DNA from: Desmonostoc muscorum FACHB-395
GTDB lineage: Bacteria; Cyanobacteriota; Cyanobacteriia; Cyanobacteriales; Nostocaceae
Assembly (NCBI RefSeq): GCF_014698035.1
Contig: NZ_JACJSF010000011.1
Location: forward strand, 1-64,000
DNA length: 64,000 bases
Direction of reading: 5' to 3'
The notes under the pieces: generated by a model
What the model saw: only the letters and a program-made list of their open reading frames with translations
Database searches by the model: none
What the model was told of the DNA's origin: nothing
Position numbers and translations under genes: made by a program
Shown: piece after piece, positions 27,002 to 36,429 of the stretch
Layout: each line of letters begins with the position of its first letter
How positions within the stretch are numbered: the first letter of the stretch is position 1

Positions 27002-28198
27002 TTAATTTGCAATTGACTTCGCTATTACACCCAGTTGCAACCCAGGCGGATAGCTACCTTCTTCTTTTATCCGCTTGATTTCTGCGTCTGTGAGCCGTAA
27101 ATTTAACTTTTGTGCCAATGTTCGCACAATATCTCCCCGGTCAATTACACCAGCTACAGCACCAGCAGGAGAAAGTACGGTAATTCGAGGTAACTGCTCA
27201 TTTTCCAGCTTGTTAATGACCTCAGCTATGGTTGTTGCTTCAGTAACAGTGGGTATTTCTGTTAGGGGATGCACAATGCTGTGTAAGGTTTGGGTTTCCC
27301 ATTCACTCCTTTGGGTTAAACGAAAATCGTCAATGGAAACCAAACCCCGGTAACGTCCATCAGAAGCAGCAAAATAAATCTGTGAAGGAGCGGTTTCCAA
27401 CAAGTATAAATCGGCAAAGGAGCGCAGTGTCTGGTCAGCATCGATAACCCGAAAGTCACGAGTCATCGCATCAGCCGCCACCACTTTAAGTAGGCTTTCC
27501 TGCAACGTAGTCATGTTGTCATAAGTGTTAGCGTTGCGGACAGCAAACCAACCTAACAGCGCAATCCACAAACCAAGTGCTAACTCCCTTGTCAAGAAAT
27601 CTACAACAAATCCTAAAGCGATCGCACCATAACCCAAAATTTGCCCAGCCCTAGCAGCCCAGTGTACGGCTTGAAAACGATTACCTGTTATTTGCCATAG
27701 TGCTGCTTTTAACACTTGCCCTCCATCTAGAGGTAAGCCAGGAATCATGTTAAATAGTGCTACCACCAAGTTAATTCTCGCCAAATCTCCAACCATGATA
27801 CTGAGTGGGCTAGTATCAGGGATGACAAGAACTCCCAGACTGAGCAGGAAAAATAGTATGATACTCACCAATGGCCCAGCGATCGCTACTTGAAAGGCTT
27901 TGAAAGGAGTTTTAGATTCTTCTTCAATCGCAGCAATCCCGCCAAACAGAAACAGAGTAATTGAATTAACTTTAATACCTTGCGATCGTGCTACCAAGCT
28001 GTGACCCAACTCATGTAGCAACACCGAACCAAATAGCAGTAGTGCCATAACTATTCCAGCACTCCAAGCTATAGCAGTCCCCCATTCTTGGTAAGCTACC
28101 CCAAAGTTAAGGGTTGCCAACCCTAAAATCACAAACCATAACGGGTCTAGAAACAGGGGAATTCCAAATAAAGACCCAATTTTCCAATTTGTTTGCAT
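27002..28198 (-). CDS. Site-2 protease family (M50) zinc metalloprotease with CBS domains
   Basis: The 398-residue membrane protease cleaves within lipid bilayers. The zinc motif HELGH (HELGHSLVARSQG, about residue 63) and the second metal motif NMIPGLPLDGGQVL (about 155) are intact. Six or so hydrophobic segments surround them. The C-terminal part (about 240-370) contains two CBS repeats, which usually bind adenine nucleotides (AADAMTRDFRVIDADQTL, then AVAGVIDRGDIVRTLAQ). This SpoIVFB-like architecture is frequent in cyanobacteria. The substrate is unknown. Confidence 0.93.
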   Translation of the reverse strand: MQTNWKIGSLFGIPLFLDPLWFVILGLATLNFGVAYQEWGTAIAWSAGIVMALLLFGSVLLHELGHSLVARSQGIKVNSITLFLFGGIAAIEEESKTPFKAFQVAIAGPLVSIILFFLLSLGVLVIPDTSPLSIMVGDLARINLVVALFNMIPGLPLDGGQVLKAALWQITGNRFQAVHWAARAGQILGYGAIALGFVVDFLTRELALGLWIALLGWFAVRNANTYDNMTTLQESLLKVVAADAMTRDFRVIDADQTLRSFADLYLLETAPSQIYFAASDGRYRGLVSIDDFRLTQRSEWETQTLHSIVHPLTEIPTVTEATTIAEVINKLENEQLPRITVLSPAGAVAGVIDRGDIVRTLAQKLNLRLTDAEIKRIKEEGSYPPGLQLGVIAKSIAN

Positions 28199-28504
28199 TA
28201 CATTGTCCTAAAACTAGATATCGCCAGTAGTTCCTATACAGCAATACTTGCGTATATACTTACACGTATATATCTGAGCATCAATTTGGTAGTGCCGAGT
28301 TCCAAAATGCTCTTATTTCTAGAATAAACAATTAATGCCTGTTGGACATTGGGCATTGAACATGAAGAAGAGACAAGGGAGACAAGAGAGAGACTTGTTC
28401 AATAATTCCCCCTTGTCCTCCTTGTCCCCCTGCCTCCCCTGGCTGATGCTTATGAGTTACCTTGCTGGAGAAAGAACTAAAATCGTTTTGAGGAGTTTTG
28501 TATT
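28199..28504. other. Intergenic region between psaK and the site-2 protease
   Basis: It carries the protease promoter, an imperfect palindrome GCGTATATACTTACACGTAT (28250-28269), and a polypurine/polypyrimidine STRR stretch (GACAAGGGAGACAAG..., 28370-28440). A 61-codon plus frame over this repeat is not credible. Confidence 0.45.
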
Positions 28505-28534
28505 GATCGTGGCGTTATAAGCAACGCCGCGATC
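28505..28534 (-). terminator. Hairpin after psaK
   Basis: GATCGTGGCGTT and AACGCCGCGATC form a 12-bp GC-rich stem with one G-U-type mismatch and a 6-base loop, 9 bp beyond the psaK stop. There is no T-run, so it may protect the 3' end rather than terminate alone. Confidence 0.5.
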
Positions 28535-28543
28535 ATCGCAAAA

Positions 28544-28798
28544 CTACAGACGACCGATGTTAGTCAGTCCTAAAACGATACCAATGCCAACAATATGACC
28601 AAAAGCCATCGCACCAACAAATGTTGGAATACTAATCGGCAGGATGGGGAACTTGGGGCCAACTAAGGGTTTTTCGATCCTAGTACTTAGTAAAACCATT
28701 ACTAAGCTACTGATGCTGATGATAATACCTACTGTAGGATTCCACGCAGGTGTGGCGGGAACAGTTGCAGCTGCTGCTAGTAAAATAGAGGAAATCAA
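28544..28798 (-). CDS. psaK: Photosystem I reaction centre subunit PsaK
   Basis: This 84-residue subunit has two membrane helices (about 22-42 and 58-82) separated by the loop STRIEKPLVGPKFPILPISI. The conserved second helix is VGAMAFGHIVGIGIVLGL. PsaK sits at the edge of PSI and helps bind light-harvesting proteins. The start codon is TTG at 28798, with AGGAG eight bases upstream; no in-frame ATG follows early enough. It is divergent from trpF. Confidence 0.95.
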   Translation of the reverse strand: MISSILLAAAATVPATPAWNPTVGIIISISSLVMVLLSTRIEKPLVGPKFPILPISIPTFVGAMAFGHIVGIGIVLGLTNIGRL

Positions 28799-28839
28799 GC
28801 TTTTGTCTCCTAAACAGAAAGTTAATCGTAGACCTCAAG

Positions 28840-28845
28840 ATTATA
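28840..28845 (-). promoter_or_regulatory. Possible -10 box of psaK
   Basis: On the minus strand TATAAT stands 42 bases before the psaK TTG, in TTTTATAATCTTGAGG. The -35 region at the right spacing is weak. The assignment is by position only. Confidence 0.35.
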
Positions 28846-28921
28846 AAATTACAAGGCCCAAAAGTTTTTGAGATAGTTTAGACTTTTCAAATGATTATTC
28901 TAAATATTTTGTTATATTTTC

Positions 28922-29554
28922 ATGCGCGTTAAAATTTGCGGCATTACTCAACCACAGCAATCTATAGCGATCGCTTCTCTGGGCGCAACAGCACTAGGAT
29001 TTATTTGTGTACCAAACTCCCCTCGCTACGTGACTACATCCCAAATTCGGGCAGCTGTGGCAGAACTCCCAGCAAATATTGACACAATTGGAGTTTTTGC
29101 CAACGCTAGTATTCTTGAAATCAGCCAGATAGTTGTTGATTCTGGGTTGACGGGGGTTCAGTTACACGGGGATGAGTTACCAGATTTTTGCTACCAATTA
29201 CGTCAAGTTTTACCAAATGTCGAAATTATTAAAGCACTTAGAATTCGTAGTCTTGAGCATCTGGGCACGGCGGCTGATTACACAAAATACGTAGATACTT
29301 TACTCCTGGATGCCTACCATCCCGAACAACTTGGTGGTACAGGTAAAACCTTAGATTGGAAAATATTAGAGCAATTTAACCCCAATTGCCCTTGGTTTTT
29401 AGCTGGGGGATTAACAGCAGATAATATTGTGGAAGCTTTAAATCAGGTTAATCCCAGTGGCGTTGATTTATCTAGTGGTGTGGAACGCGCACCTGGAGAT
29501 AAGGATTTAGATAAAGTAACCAAGTTGTTTAAGAAATTGGGGGGTAGGGAGTAA
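28922..29554 (+). CDS. trpF: Phosphoribosylanthranilate isomerase
   Basis: The 210-residue TIM-barrel enzyme carries out the third step of tryptophan synthesis from chorismate. [10 protein letters not shown] at the N-terminus, GVQLHGDE (about 80), [19 protein letters not shown] (about 125) and [12 protein letters not shown] (about 160) are the family blocks, with catalytic Cys7 and Asp in LLDAY. It stands alone, as trp genes do in cyanobacteria. It converges on folE across a polypurine hairpin. Confidence 0.96.
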   Translation: MRVKICGITQPQQSIAIASLGATALGFICVPNSPRYVTTSQIRAAVAELPANIDTIGVFANASILEISQIVVDSGLTGVQLHGDELPDFCYQLRQVLPNVEIIKALRIRSLEHLGTAADYTKYVDTLLLDAYHPEQLGGTGKTLDWKILEQFNPNCPWFLAGGLTADNIVEALNQVNPSGVDLSSGVERAPGDKDLDKVTKLFKKLGGRE

Positions 29555-29559
29555 GGAGC

Positions 29560-29703
29560 AGGCGGCAGGGAGAAAGGGAGTAGGGGAGGCAAGGGGGACA
29601 AGGGGACAAGGGGAAAAGAGGTGAGAACTTGAAACAAGTCTTTCCCCTTGTCCCCAATTCTCCTTGTCCCCAAGTCCTCTTCCCAATTCCCAATTCCCCA
29701 TTC
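29560..29703. repeat. Polypurine/polypyrimidine inverted repeat between trpF and folE
   Basis: GGGGGACAAGGGGACAAGGGG on the left faces CCCCTTGTCCCCAATTCTCC on the right, giving a long stem around AACTTGAAACAAGTC. It lies between convergent genes and could terminate both. It belongs to the same class as the repeats at 9350 and 28380. Confidence 0.65.
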
Positions 29704-29704
29704 C

Positions 29705-30412
29705 CTAAAAGAATGCTGGTTGATGGCGAATCAAGTTAAAAAATTCTTCGCGGGTTTTATGCTCTTCTTGGAACACGCCAACCATTGCGCTAGTGACAGT
29801 CCAAGAACCTGGTTTTTGTACGCCTCGCATCACCATACACATGTGGCTAGCTTCCATCACAACGGCTACGCCTTGGGGTTCTAGAATGGTCTGAATTGCT
29901 TCGGCAATTTGGCGGGTTAACCTCTCCTGCACTTGCAAGCGACGGGAATACATCTCAACAATGCGGGCCAGTTTGCTCAGTCCTACAACTTTTTGGTTGG
30001 GGATATAAGCAACGTGCGCTCTACCCATAAATGGCAGCATGTGGTGTTCGCACAGACTAAAAAAATTAATGTCTCGGACTAGTACCATCTCGTTATGCCC
30101 TTCATCAAAGATGGCATCGTTAACGAGTTCTTCAAGGGATTGGTTGTAGCCACTGGTAAGAAACCGCATTGCCTCGGCCACTCGCTTTGGTGTTTTGAGG
30201 AGTCCTTCGCGTTCAGGATCTTCGCCAACGCCCAATATTATTTTCCGCACTGCATCCTTCATTTCCTCTATATGTTCCTCTTTTGGCGGGAACAAATCAG
30301 CTTGTCGCCCGTTATTCGTATTGCGATCGGGTCTAGGAGTTATGGCTTCTGCCAAGTCGGGAATCAGAGGCGATTGAGAGTAATTGGAACCGTTGGAACT
30401 AGCGATAGTCAT
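29705..30412 (-). CDS. folE: GTP cyclohydrolase I
   Basis: The 235-residue enzyme converts GTP to dihydroneopterin triphosphate, the first step to folate and pterins. Zinc ligands are seen in [10 protein letters not shown] and HMCMVMRG. The core blocks [22 protein letters not shown] and [12 protein letters not shown] are intact. The first 45 residues are a variable polar extension. The ATG start at 30412 fits homologues as I remember them. Confidence 0.96.
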   Translation of the reverse strand: MTIASSNGSNYSQSPLIPDLAEAITPRPDRNTNNGRQADLFPPKEEHIEEMKDAVRKIILGVGEDPEREGLLKTPKRVAEAMRFLTSGYNQSLEELVNDAIFDEGHNEMVLVRDINFFSLCEHHMLPFMGRAHVAYIPNQKVVGLSKLARIVEMYSRRLQVQERLTRQIAEAIQTILEPQGVAVVMEASHMCMVMRGVQKPGSWTVTSAMVGVFQEEHKTREEFFNLIRHQPAFF

Positions 30413-30435
30413 GATTCAGTCTTGGTTATGGTTTG

Positions 30436-30504
30436 AAAGTTGGTCATTAGTCATTAGTCATTAGTACATTGGTCATTTGCAAAGGACTGATGACAAAGGA
30501 TAAA
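30436..30504. repeat. Heptamer inverted repeat (GTCATTA type)
   Basis: GGTCATTAGTCATTAGTCAT on the left faces ACTGATGACAAAGG on the right, with ACATTGGTCATTTGCAAAGG between. It lies between folE and the SDR stop. Confidence 0.6.
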
Positions 30505-31230
30505 TTAAAGTGCGCCAGCACTGGGCATCAGGGTCAATTCGTCTATAACTGCCTGTTGTGGTAACAGAACTGTGTAAAGAATTGACTGAGCCACTATTTC
30601 CGGGGTTAACATCTTAGAACGGTCTAAGTTGACATGGACTGTTTCTGTGTCCCAAAGTTCGGTATTGACTGCGCCAGGAGAGATAGCTGTGACACGAATG
30701 CCGTGGGTGCGTTCTTCTTGTGCAAGGGTTTGAGAGAGGGCAATCAAACCAGCTTTACTGACGCTGTATGCTCCCCAACCGGGAAACGGTTGCTTGGCAG
30801 CAATTGAAGCGACGTTGATAATTGTGCCTGTGCCCCGATCGCGCATTGAAGGTAAAATTCCTAAAATGCACTGAAACACGCTGGTAAGATTCAAGTCAAT
30901 TACCTGCTGCCATCCTTCTAGGGGAGTTTCGCTCAAAGTGGCTGTATAGGCAATGCCCGCACTGTTTACCAGAATGTCTATATCACCAAAGTCAAGAGCG
31001 ATCGCTTGGATTTTTTCTTTTACTTCAAAGATCCGCGCTAAATCTACAGCGTAAGCTTTCGCTTCCACCCCAGTATGCTGTACAGCTTCTGCCACCGCCT
31101 CTAACTTATTCAAAGAACGGCTGACTAAGGCGACATCTATTCCGGCTTTGGCAAAGGCTAAAGCCGTTGCTTTCCCAATTCCACTACTGGCCCCAGTAAT
31201 CAGGGCGCGTCGTTTTTGCTCAACATTCAT
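30505..31230 (-). CDS. Short-chain dehydrogenase/reductase (SDR)
   Basis: This NAD(P)-dependent oxidoreductase has 241 residues from the ATG at 31230. I chose that start because GGGAG lies six to seven bases upstream, whereas a start at 31260 lacks one. The cofactor motif is ITGASSGIGKATA, the structural motif NSAGIA, and the catalytic residues lie in the usual S...YSVSKAG arrangement. The classical SDR fold resembles FabG-type and YdfG-type enzymes. The substrate is not predictable. It stands 350 bp from accA. Confidence 0.9.
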   Translation of the reverse strand: MNVEQKRRALITGASSGIGKATALAFAKAGIDVALVSRSLNKLEAVAEAVQHTGVEAKAYAVDLARIFEVKEKIQAIALDFGDIDILVNSAGIAYTATLSETPLEGWQQVIDLNLTSVFQCILGILPSMRDRGTGTIINVASIAAKQPFPGWGAYSVSKAGLIALSQTLAQEERTHGIRVTAISPGAVNTELWDTETVHVNLDRSKMLTPEIVAQSILYTVLLPQQAVIDELTLMPSAGAL

Positions 31231-31456
31231 GATGTCTCCCAATTTTTTGGCAGTTCCCACCTAGTACCACCCAATTATTCACATTTATCGGTTTAGATAG
31301 ATTAAAGGAATCTAAAAATCTGATGATTTCCATTAAGCAACTGCTATGATGCAGTGCAATAGTGGGCATATTGTGGGTTTTATCAGTGAAGACAACAAAT
31401 CGTCGCCTGGAAAACCACGCCGTACACTCAAATTAGATTACTCAATAACACAAAAG

Positions 31457-31477
31457 CTACTCAATTTGATTGAGTAG
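31457..31477 (-). terminator. Hairpin downstream of accA
   Basis: CTACTCAA-TCAAA-TTGAGTAG on the minus strand is followed by CTTTTGTG. It lies about 105 bp past the accA stop, inside a 320-bp gap (31261-31581) in which I see nothing else. An upstream half-copy, ATTACTCAATAACA, precedes it on the plus strand. Confidence 0.45.
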
Positions 31478-31581
31478 ATTTGCCAAACATGCAAATGCCT
31501 ATGGCCAGATTGTTAAAAATCTTTAAGCACATAGGCAATTATAGCATTGCTGCTTTACTAATCCATCATTAGGTAATGGTT

Positions 31582-32562
31582 TTAGTGGGCAACTTCTGTA
31601 AAAACACCAATTTTACGGAATTTTTCATAACGTAGTTGGCGGCGTTCTGGAGCGGTTAAATGGTTAAGTTCGTCCAAATTTTCTAGCAGCACTTGCTTGA
31701 GCGTGGTAGCAGCTTTTAAAGGATCGGAATGAGCGCCACCAGTGGGTTCAGGCAGTATTTGGTCGATAATTCCCAATCTTTTGAGGTCGTGGGAAATAAT
31801 TTTCAGCGCAACGGCGGCTTGAGGAGCTTTACCAGCATCTTTCCACAAAATGGCGGCGCAGGCTTCGGGGGTGGCGACGGTATAAACGGAGTGTTCAAAC
31901 ATGAGCAGGCGATCGCCTACACCAATACCAAGTGCGCCACCAGAACCACCTTCACCAATAACTGTGCAGATAATTGGTACATCTAAGCAAAACATTTCCC
32001 GCAAGTTGTAAGCGATCGCTTCTCCTTGACCTTGATGTTCTGCTTCCACTCCAGACCAAGCCCCTGGTGTGTCGATAAAAGTTAGTATGGGCATACTAAA
32101 CTTGTTAGCGTGTTCCATCAAGCGCATGGCTTTGCGGTAGCCGCCAGGATAAGGCATTCCAAAGTTACGGGCAATATTGTCTTTGGTATCACGACCTTTT
32201 TGATGACCCAACATCACCACAGGTTGCCCACTCAGACGACCGACTCCACCAACTAAAGCCGGATCATCACCACCACAGCGATCGCCATGCAATTCCATCC
32301 ATTCATCGCTAATAGCCTGAATGTAATCGAGAGTACTGGGACGACGCGGATGACGAGCGACTTGCAATCGCTGGGAAGGCGATAGACTAGTAAAAATTTC
32401 CTCACGTAGTTGCATGGCGCGTGCTTCTAGTTGACGAATTTGACCAGAAACATCAACGCCATTTTCTTCTGCAAGTTGCCGAATTTGATCGATTCGGGTT
32501 GCAAGTTCTGCTAGGGGCTTTTCAAAATCTAACAGTAGCGGTTTACGCTCGGTAGTTGCCAT
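31582..32562 (-). CDS. accA: Acetyl-CoA carboxylase carboxyltransferase subunit alpha
   Basis: The protein has 326 residues from the ATG at 32562 ([10 protein letters not shown]), preferred over a TTG five codons upstream. It transfers the carboxyl group from biotin to acetyl-CoA to form malonyl-CoA, together with Acc[48 protein letters not shown] and the core [16 protein letters not shown] are family blocks. It lies next to acyl-ACP reductase and aldehyde-deformylating oxygenase, a fatty-acid/alkane neighbourhood that I recall as conserved in cyanobacteria. Confidence 0.97.
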   Translation of the reverse strand: MATTERKPLLLDFEKPLAELATRIDQIRQLAEENGVDVSGQIRQLEARAMQLREEIFTSLSPSQRLQVARHPRRPSTLDYIQAISDEWMELHGDRCGGDDPALVGGVGRLSGQPVVMLGHQKGRDTKDNIARNFGMPYPGGYRKAMRLMEHANKFSMPILTFIDTPGAWSGVEAEHQGQGEAIAYNLREMFCLDVPIICTVIGEGGSGGALGIGVGDRLLMFEHSVYTVATPEACAAILWKDAGKAPQAAVALKIISHDLKRLGIIDQILPEPTGGAHSDPLKAATTLKQVLLENLDELNHLTAPERRQLRYEKFRKIGVFTEVAH

Positions 32563-32589
32563 CGTAGGGTTTATCAATTACGAGTTATA

Positions 32590-32689
32590 AGTTATCTATC
32601 TTTTGTCCTTTGTCCTTTGTCCTTTGTCCTTTGTCCTTTGCAAATAACAAATGACCAATGACTAATGACCAAGGACAAATGACTAATGA
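32590..32689. repeat. Heptamer tandem and inverted repeat (GTCCTTT / GACTAAT)
   Basis: Five consecutive GTCCTTT heptamers (from about 32597) face AAATGACCAATGACTAATGA and relatives on the other arm. It fills the gap between accA and the acyl-ACP reductase gene. Confidence 0.7.
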
Positions 32690-33709
32690 CTAAACCAACA
32701 ACGGTCTAAATCCATGTTTTACTGACACCCGGCCAATCTGCTCCATTTTATCTACGGTAATCTGATTCCGTCCCCACGAAAAGTTCGTGTATAACTTCTC
32801 AAATTCCAGCAGCATTGATTCGGCAAAACAGGCAAACAGCTGACGGGCTGGCACGTCCATATTGACTATTTTCATAATTTTCCAGTCAATATCCAGGGAA
32901 TGCTCTACAATCCCACCATTTAACACGTGTACGCCAGGATATTGAATTTTTGTCGCTAAGTTTTTAGGATAGCCACCATCAATCAACAAACAGGGTTGTT
33001 TCAAAGTGGTAGGGTCAATTTCCACGCCTCTGGGCATACTAGCAACCCAAACTACAACATCGGCTTGGGGTAGCGCTTCTGTCAAACCCATGATTTTCCC
33101 CCGCCCCAGTTCGCCTTGCAACTCTTTGAGACGTTCTTGATCACGGGCGATTAGCAGGAGTTCTTGGACATCTGTTCTCGCATCTAACCAGCGTGTAACG
33201 GCACTACCAATATCCCCAGTTGCTCCACATACCGCAACAGTTGCGTTTGATAGATTAATTCCCAGTTGTTTGGATGCTTCTTCCACCTGCTTACAAATAA
33301 TGTAGGCAGTATGCGTGTTTCCTGTGGTGAAGCGTTCAAACTCTAGTTTGATATTGCGGACTTGGCTAAACTGCTCTAACTTAAAGTTTTCAAAAATAAT
33401 CGAGGAAAATCCGCCTAAAGCTGTGATGTTAATGCCGTGCTTCTGTGCATGGGCCATGGCGTTGAGGATTTTCCGTGTGGCGGCTTTGATGCGGCGACTA
33501 GCTAGCATTTCCGGCAAAAAGCAAGATTCTACATACCGTCCTTCAATTTGTTGCCCAGTAACACTGGTGACAATAATAGTATCGACAATTTGCGGCGGGG
33601 CGCTGCACCAAAAGTCTAGCCCTTGATCGGCATATTCTGGGTATCCCAATTCTTGGGCTACCGCTTGAGCGTGTTCTAAACTAGTCAGATGTCCAATTAG
33701 ACCAAACAT
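32690..33709 (-). CDS. Long-chain acyl-ACP reductase (AAR)
   Basis: The 339-residue enzyme reduces acyl-ACP to fatty aldehyde with NADPH. The start [15 protein letters not shown] is characteristic. The nucleotide-binding motif is [17 protein letters not shown] (about 158). The active-site cysteine probably lies in [10 protein letters not shown], by family knowledge. It is followed in the alkane pathway by the oxygenase at 33836-34534, 126 bp upstream on the same strand. Both genes together are specific to cyanobacteria. Confidence 0.96.
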   Translation of the reverse strand: MFGLIGHLTSLEHAQAVAQELGYPEYADQGLDFWCSAPPQIVDTIIVTSVTGQQIEGRYVESCFLPEMLASRRIKAATRKILNAMAHAQKHGINITALGGFSSIIFENFKLEQFSQVRNIKLEFERFTTGNTHTAYIICKQVEEASKQLGINLSNATVAVCGATGDIGSAVTRWLDARTDVQELLLIARDQERLKELQGELGRGKIMGLTEALPQADVVVWVASMPRGVEIDPTTLKQPCLLIDGGYPKNLATKIQYPGVHVLNGGIVEHSLDIDWKIMKIVNMDVPARQLFACFAESMLLEFEKLYTNFSWGRNQITVDKMEQIGRVSVKHGFRPLLV

Positions 33710-33835
33710 GTAGTGATTATTAGGCTTATGCTGTCTTGAGGGGGGGAATTTAGGAGAGTTAGGATTTGTGGGTTAGGAGTTCTGAGTTCTGAATTTGAAC
33801 TACTCAGCACTCAGCACTCGTTAGTCAGCACTTTT

Positions 33836-34534
33836 TTAAGCACCTATGAGTCCGTAGGCTGACAAGCGCATGATATCGCGAGTCGTAAAACCAATGTTAC
33901 TCAATGCTTCACCATACTGAATCATGAAGTCTTCTACCAAAGCATCTTTTTCCATTGCCATTGTGTGGGCATCACCTTCTACTTGGTTGAGCATTTTCCA
34001 GACGATGGGTAGGTTCTGGCGATTTGCAAGTTCAAGTTCAGCTTTGGATTCTGCAAAGTGTTCTTTCAACCAAACTTCTCCAAAATTGAGGTGGCTGTAT
34101 TCTTCTTTAACTACTCCTTCAGTAATTTTGCGGGCAAAATCGTCGGCAACGGGGATGTAAATGTTATATGCTGCGATCGCAAAACATTCAATAATTAAAG
34201 ACTGAATCAATAAGCAGGTAACGACTTTTCCCTCTGCGGCGGCTGTTTGAAAATTTTGGTGTAGGCCGGAGAAAAACTCTTTGGCAAATGGCAAATCTGG
34301 TGTAACAGCCAAATTGCGCCCACAAGCTTCAAATCCTTTCTTATGGCGGCTCTCCATCTTGGATAGGCGAAGCAATTCATCATGAGATTCTGGCAGCAGT
34401 TGGGCTAGTGTGATGTAATTTTCATGGGCTTCTTGTTCCCCTTCAATCACGATCGCATTAATCCGGCTATAAGCATCTTTGTATGTTTCGCTTTTGAAAT
34501 CTAATTCTGTAGATTGGTCTGTAAGCTGCTGCAT
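33836..34534 (-). CDS. Aldehyde-deformylating oxygenase (ADO)
   Basis: The 232-residue ferritin-like di-iron enzyme converts fatty aldehydes to alkanes plus formate. Metal ligands are recognisable in the four-helix pattern [39 protein letters not shown] and [14 protein letters not shown]. The length is typical of the family. An AGGAGT stretch precedes the ATG. It is probably co-transcribed with acyl-ACP reductase, giving the complete alkane pathway. Confidence 0.96.
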   Translation of the reverse strand: MQQLTDQSTELDFKSETYKDAYSRINAIVIEGEQEAHENYITLAQLLPESHDELLRLSKMESRHKKGFEACGRNLAVTPDLPFAKEFFSGLHQNFQTAAAEGKVVTCLLIQSLIIECFAIAAYNIYIPVADDFARKITEGVVKEEYSHLNFGEVWLKEHFAESKAELELANRQNLPIVWKMLNQVEGDAHTMAMEKDALVEDFMIQYGEALSNIGFTTRDIMRLSAYGLIGA

Positions 34535-34715
34535 GGTTATGTTTACTCCTGTAAACCTGAATTATTTGACACCAGGATTCAATTTACCCTATGAACTGAG
34601 GGTAACAATCTCTGTGGTTTAATTTAACTTAACAAGTAGACTATGTTTATAGATTAATGGTTGCTGGGGGCAATGCTCTAGTACTAGCGAAATAAATGCT
34701 TTGCGGCTTCAAGTT

Positions 34716-35543
34716 ATGTCTAAACCAAACCCGAATCTGAAATCTGGTGATTTTTTGAGCCTAGTAATCTTACTGCTAGGGGCATTTATCGTTTTACTAC
34801 CGCTATTTGTGGTTCTTCTCACCTCCTTTGCATCGACAGCCGCCAGCCCAGAAAATTTGTCTAAAAATAACTGGTCTTTAGCTAATTACCGCGTTGCATG
34901 GCAACAGGGAAAATTTTTGCTGGCGTTTGCTAATTCTACCTTGGTAGCGATCGCTGTGACGGCGTTTCAGATTGTCACTTCTGCTTTGGCTGGTTACGCC
35001 TTAGCACGGCTGAAGTTTCGGGGACGGCAAGCACTGCTATTGGTTGTTTTAGCAACTTTGGTAATTCCTTTTCAGTTATTGGTGATTCCCATCTTTTTGG
35101 TTTTGAAGTGGGGACACTTGATAAATACATACTGGGCGCTCATTTTACCCACTGCTGTCAATGGGTTTGGGATTTTCTTATTACGTCAGTATTTCCAGAC
35201 AATTCCTGTGGAATTAGAGGAAGCCGCAGCCATAGATGGGGCAACCAGATTACAAATATTGTGGCGGGTAATGTTACCTTTAGCCCGTCCAGCATTGGTG
35301 ACGCTGTTTTTGTTCACCTTCATCGGCGAATGGAATGATTTGTTTAAACCTCTGGTATTTACAACCCGTCCCGAATTAAGAACAGTGCAACTGGCGTTGG
35401 CTGAGTTTCAAGAACAATTTACGAATAATTGGCCTTTGATGATGGCGGCGGTGACAATAGCGACAGTTCCAGTGATGGTGTTATTTTTCATCGGTCAGCG
35501 TCAGTTTATTCAAGGTATTGCTGCAACGGGAATTAAGAATTAG
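34716..35543 (+). CDS. ABC transporter permease, carbohydrate type (MalG-like)
   Basis: The protein has 275 residues from the ATG at 34716 (MSKPNPN); a TTG at 34701 is a less likely start. Six hydrophobic segments are seen. The EAA loop with its conserved G (EEAAAIDGATRLQILWRVMLPLARP, about 190-215) contacts the ATPase. The family imports sugars or related solutes. No ATPase, second permease or binding protein is adjacent, so its partners must lie elsewhere, as is common in cyanobacteria. Confidence 0.9.
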   Translation: MSKPNPNLKSGDFLSLVILLLGAFIVLLPLFVVLLTSFASTAASPENLSKNNWSLANYRVAWQQGKFLLAFANSTLVAIAVTAFQIVTSALAGYALARLKFRGRQALLLVVLATLVIPFQLLVIPIFLVLKWGHLINTYWALILPTAVNGFGIFLLRQYFQTIPVELEEAAAIDGATRLQILWRVMLPLARPALVTLFLFTFIGEWNDLFKPLVFTTRPELRTVQLALAEFQEQFTNNWPLMMAAVTIATVPVMVLFFIGQRQFIQGIAATGIKN

Positions 35544-35692
35544 CAAAGGAAGCTGTCTGAATTTTAGATTTTGGTGAAGCGCGAGATATGTAAATTCAGT
35601 AGTAAGATATGAATTTTTATGAAGTTATGCGTAATTGTTCCGGGTCAAGCTGAAGCAGAATTATACACATTCTGTAGGAAATAGAAACAATC

Positions 35693-35992
35693 ATGAATCC
35701 TGAGACATTACAACAATTACAAGCCGAGATTGAACAAAAACTCCTTGAAAGCGTTAATAACGCTGGTTTATACAGTGTGCTTGAGAAGTACGGTGTCTTA
35801 GATGATAGAGCTTTAATCGTTCAATGGCAGTGTAATCTTGACCCAAATAAAATCAAATCTGATAATGCAGTTAATAACCAGCAAGTAAATGAGTTATTGC
35901 CGGTAACTCCAAAACAAGAAATTGTGCTGATGGAAAAATCATGGTGTATTCCTTGCCCTTCAACTGGCAGTCCTCTAGGTTGTAACTGCTAA
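35693..35992 (+). CDS. Small protein with conserved leader-like N-terminus and Cys-rich tail (cassette A)
   Basis: This 99-residue protein is not one I recognise. Residues 1-55 are charged and helical (ETLQQLQAEIEQKLLESV, then LEKYGVLDDRALIV), with QCNL near 47. A polar linker leads to a Cys-rich end, SWCIPCPSTGSPLGCNC, with four cysteines. It aligns without gaps with the peptide at 39318-39629 over about 67 residues (24 identical), but the tails differ. There is no signal peptide. AGGAAA lies before the ATG. The leader-plus-variable-Cys-core layout recalls precursors of modified peptides (RiPPs), but no modifying enzyme is nearby. A secreted-adhesin partner is another option. Confidence 0.72.
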   Translation: MNPETLQQLQAEIEQKLLESVNNAGLYSVLEKYGVLDDRALIVQWQCNLDPNKIKSDNAVNNQQVNELLPVTPKQEIVLMEKSWCIPCPSTGSPLGCNC

Positions 35993-36429
35993 ATAATTTA
36001 GTTTTTAGACTGTAAAAAGTTTATTCTAGTGAGTATAAAAATACTGAACTTTGCATTTACTAAGCTGTTACGCAAATAAGATTGCATATCAACTGGTGAG
36101 GTTGTCCTTTGTCAATTGTCCTTTGTCCTTGGTAAACACTAATGACTAATGACTAATGACTAATGACTAATGACGGTCTACACGGAAAATATTGCAATAT
36201 GTAGGCGCGTTAGCTTAGTTAGGTTACAGAGATAATTTCAAGTATCACGATAAGTTAGTGAGCAAGGACAAATAAAATTATCTTACGCAATGTAAGATTA
36301 ATTAGATTGGCTCGTAGTAAGGGATGAATCCCTTATTACAAACCTTTAATTTTTCACACTCACTTAACTTATTTAACTAGCAAAGAGCAGTATTTTAATA
36401 TACTCTTATTTTTTGGGTGCAAGTTTGTC
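35993..36429. other. Intergenic region in cassette A
   Basis: It contains an STRR inverted repeat (TTGTCCTTTGTCAATTGTCC facing AATGACTAATGACTAATGAC, about 36110-36176). It also holds a small palindrome TAGTAAGGGATGAATCCCTTATTAC (36314-36338, with a few mismatches) related to the 23780 repeat. No gene is seen. The exoprotein promoter should lie near its right end. Confidence 0.55.

Noticed and set aside
28335..28520. 61-codon plus-strand frame before psaK
   Set aside because: It is encoded by polypurine/polypyrimidine repeat DNA and ends across the psaK hairpin.
32590..32689. Tandem heptamers considered as a CRISPR array
   Set aside because: Units are seven bases with no spacers, and they pair as an inverted repeat; they are STRR repeats. 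No array with regular spacers was seen anywhere in the window.
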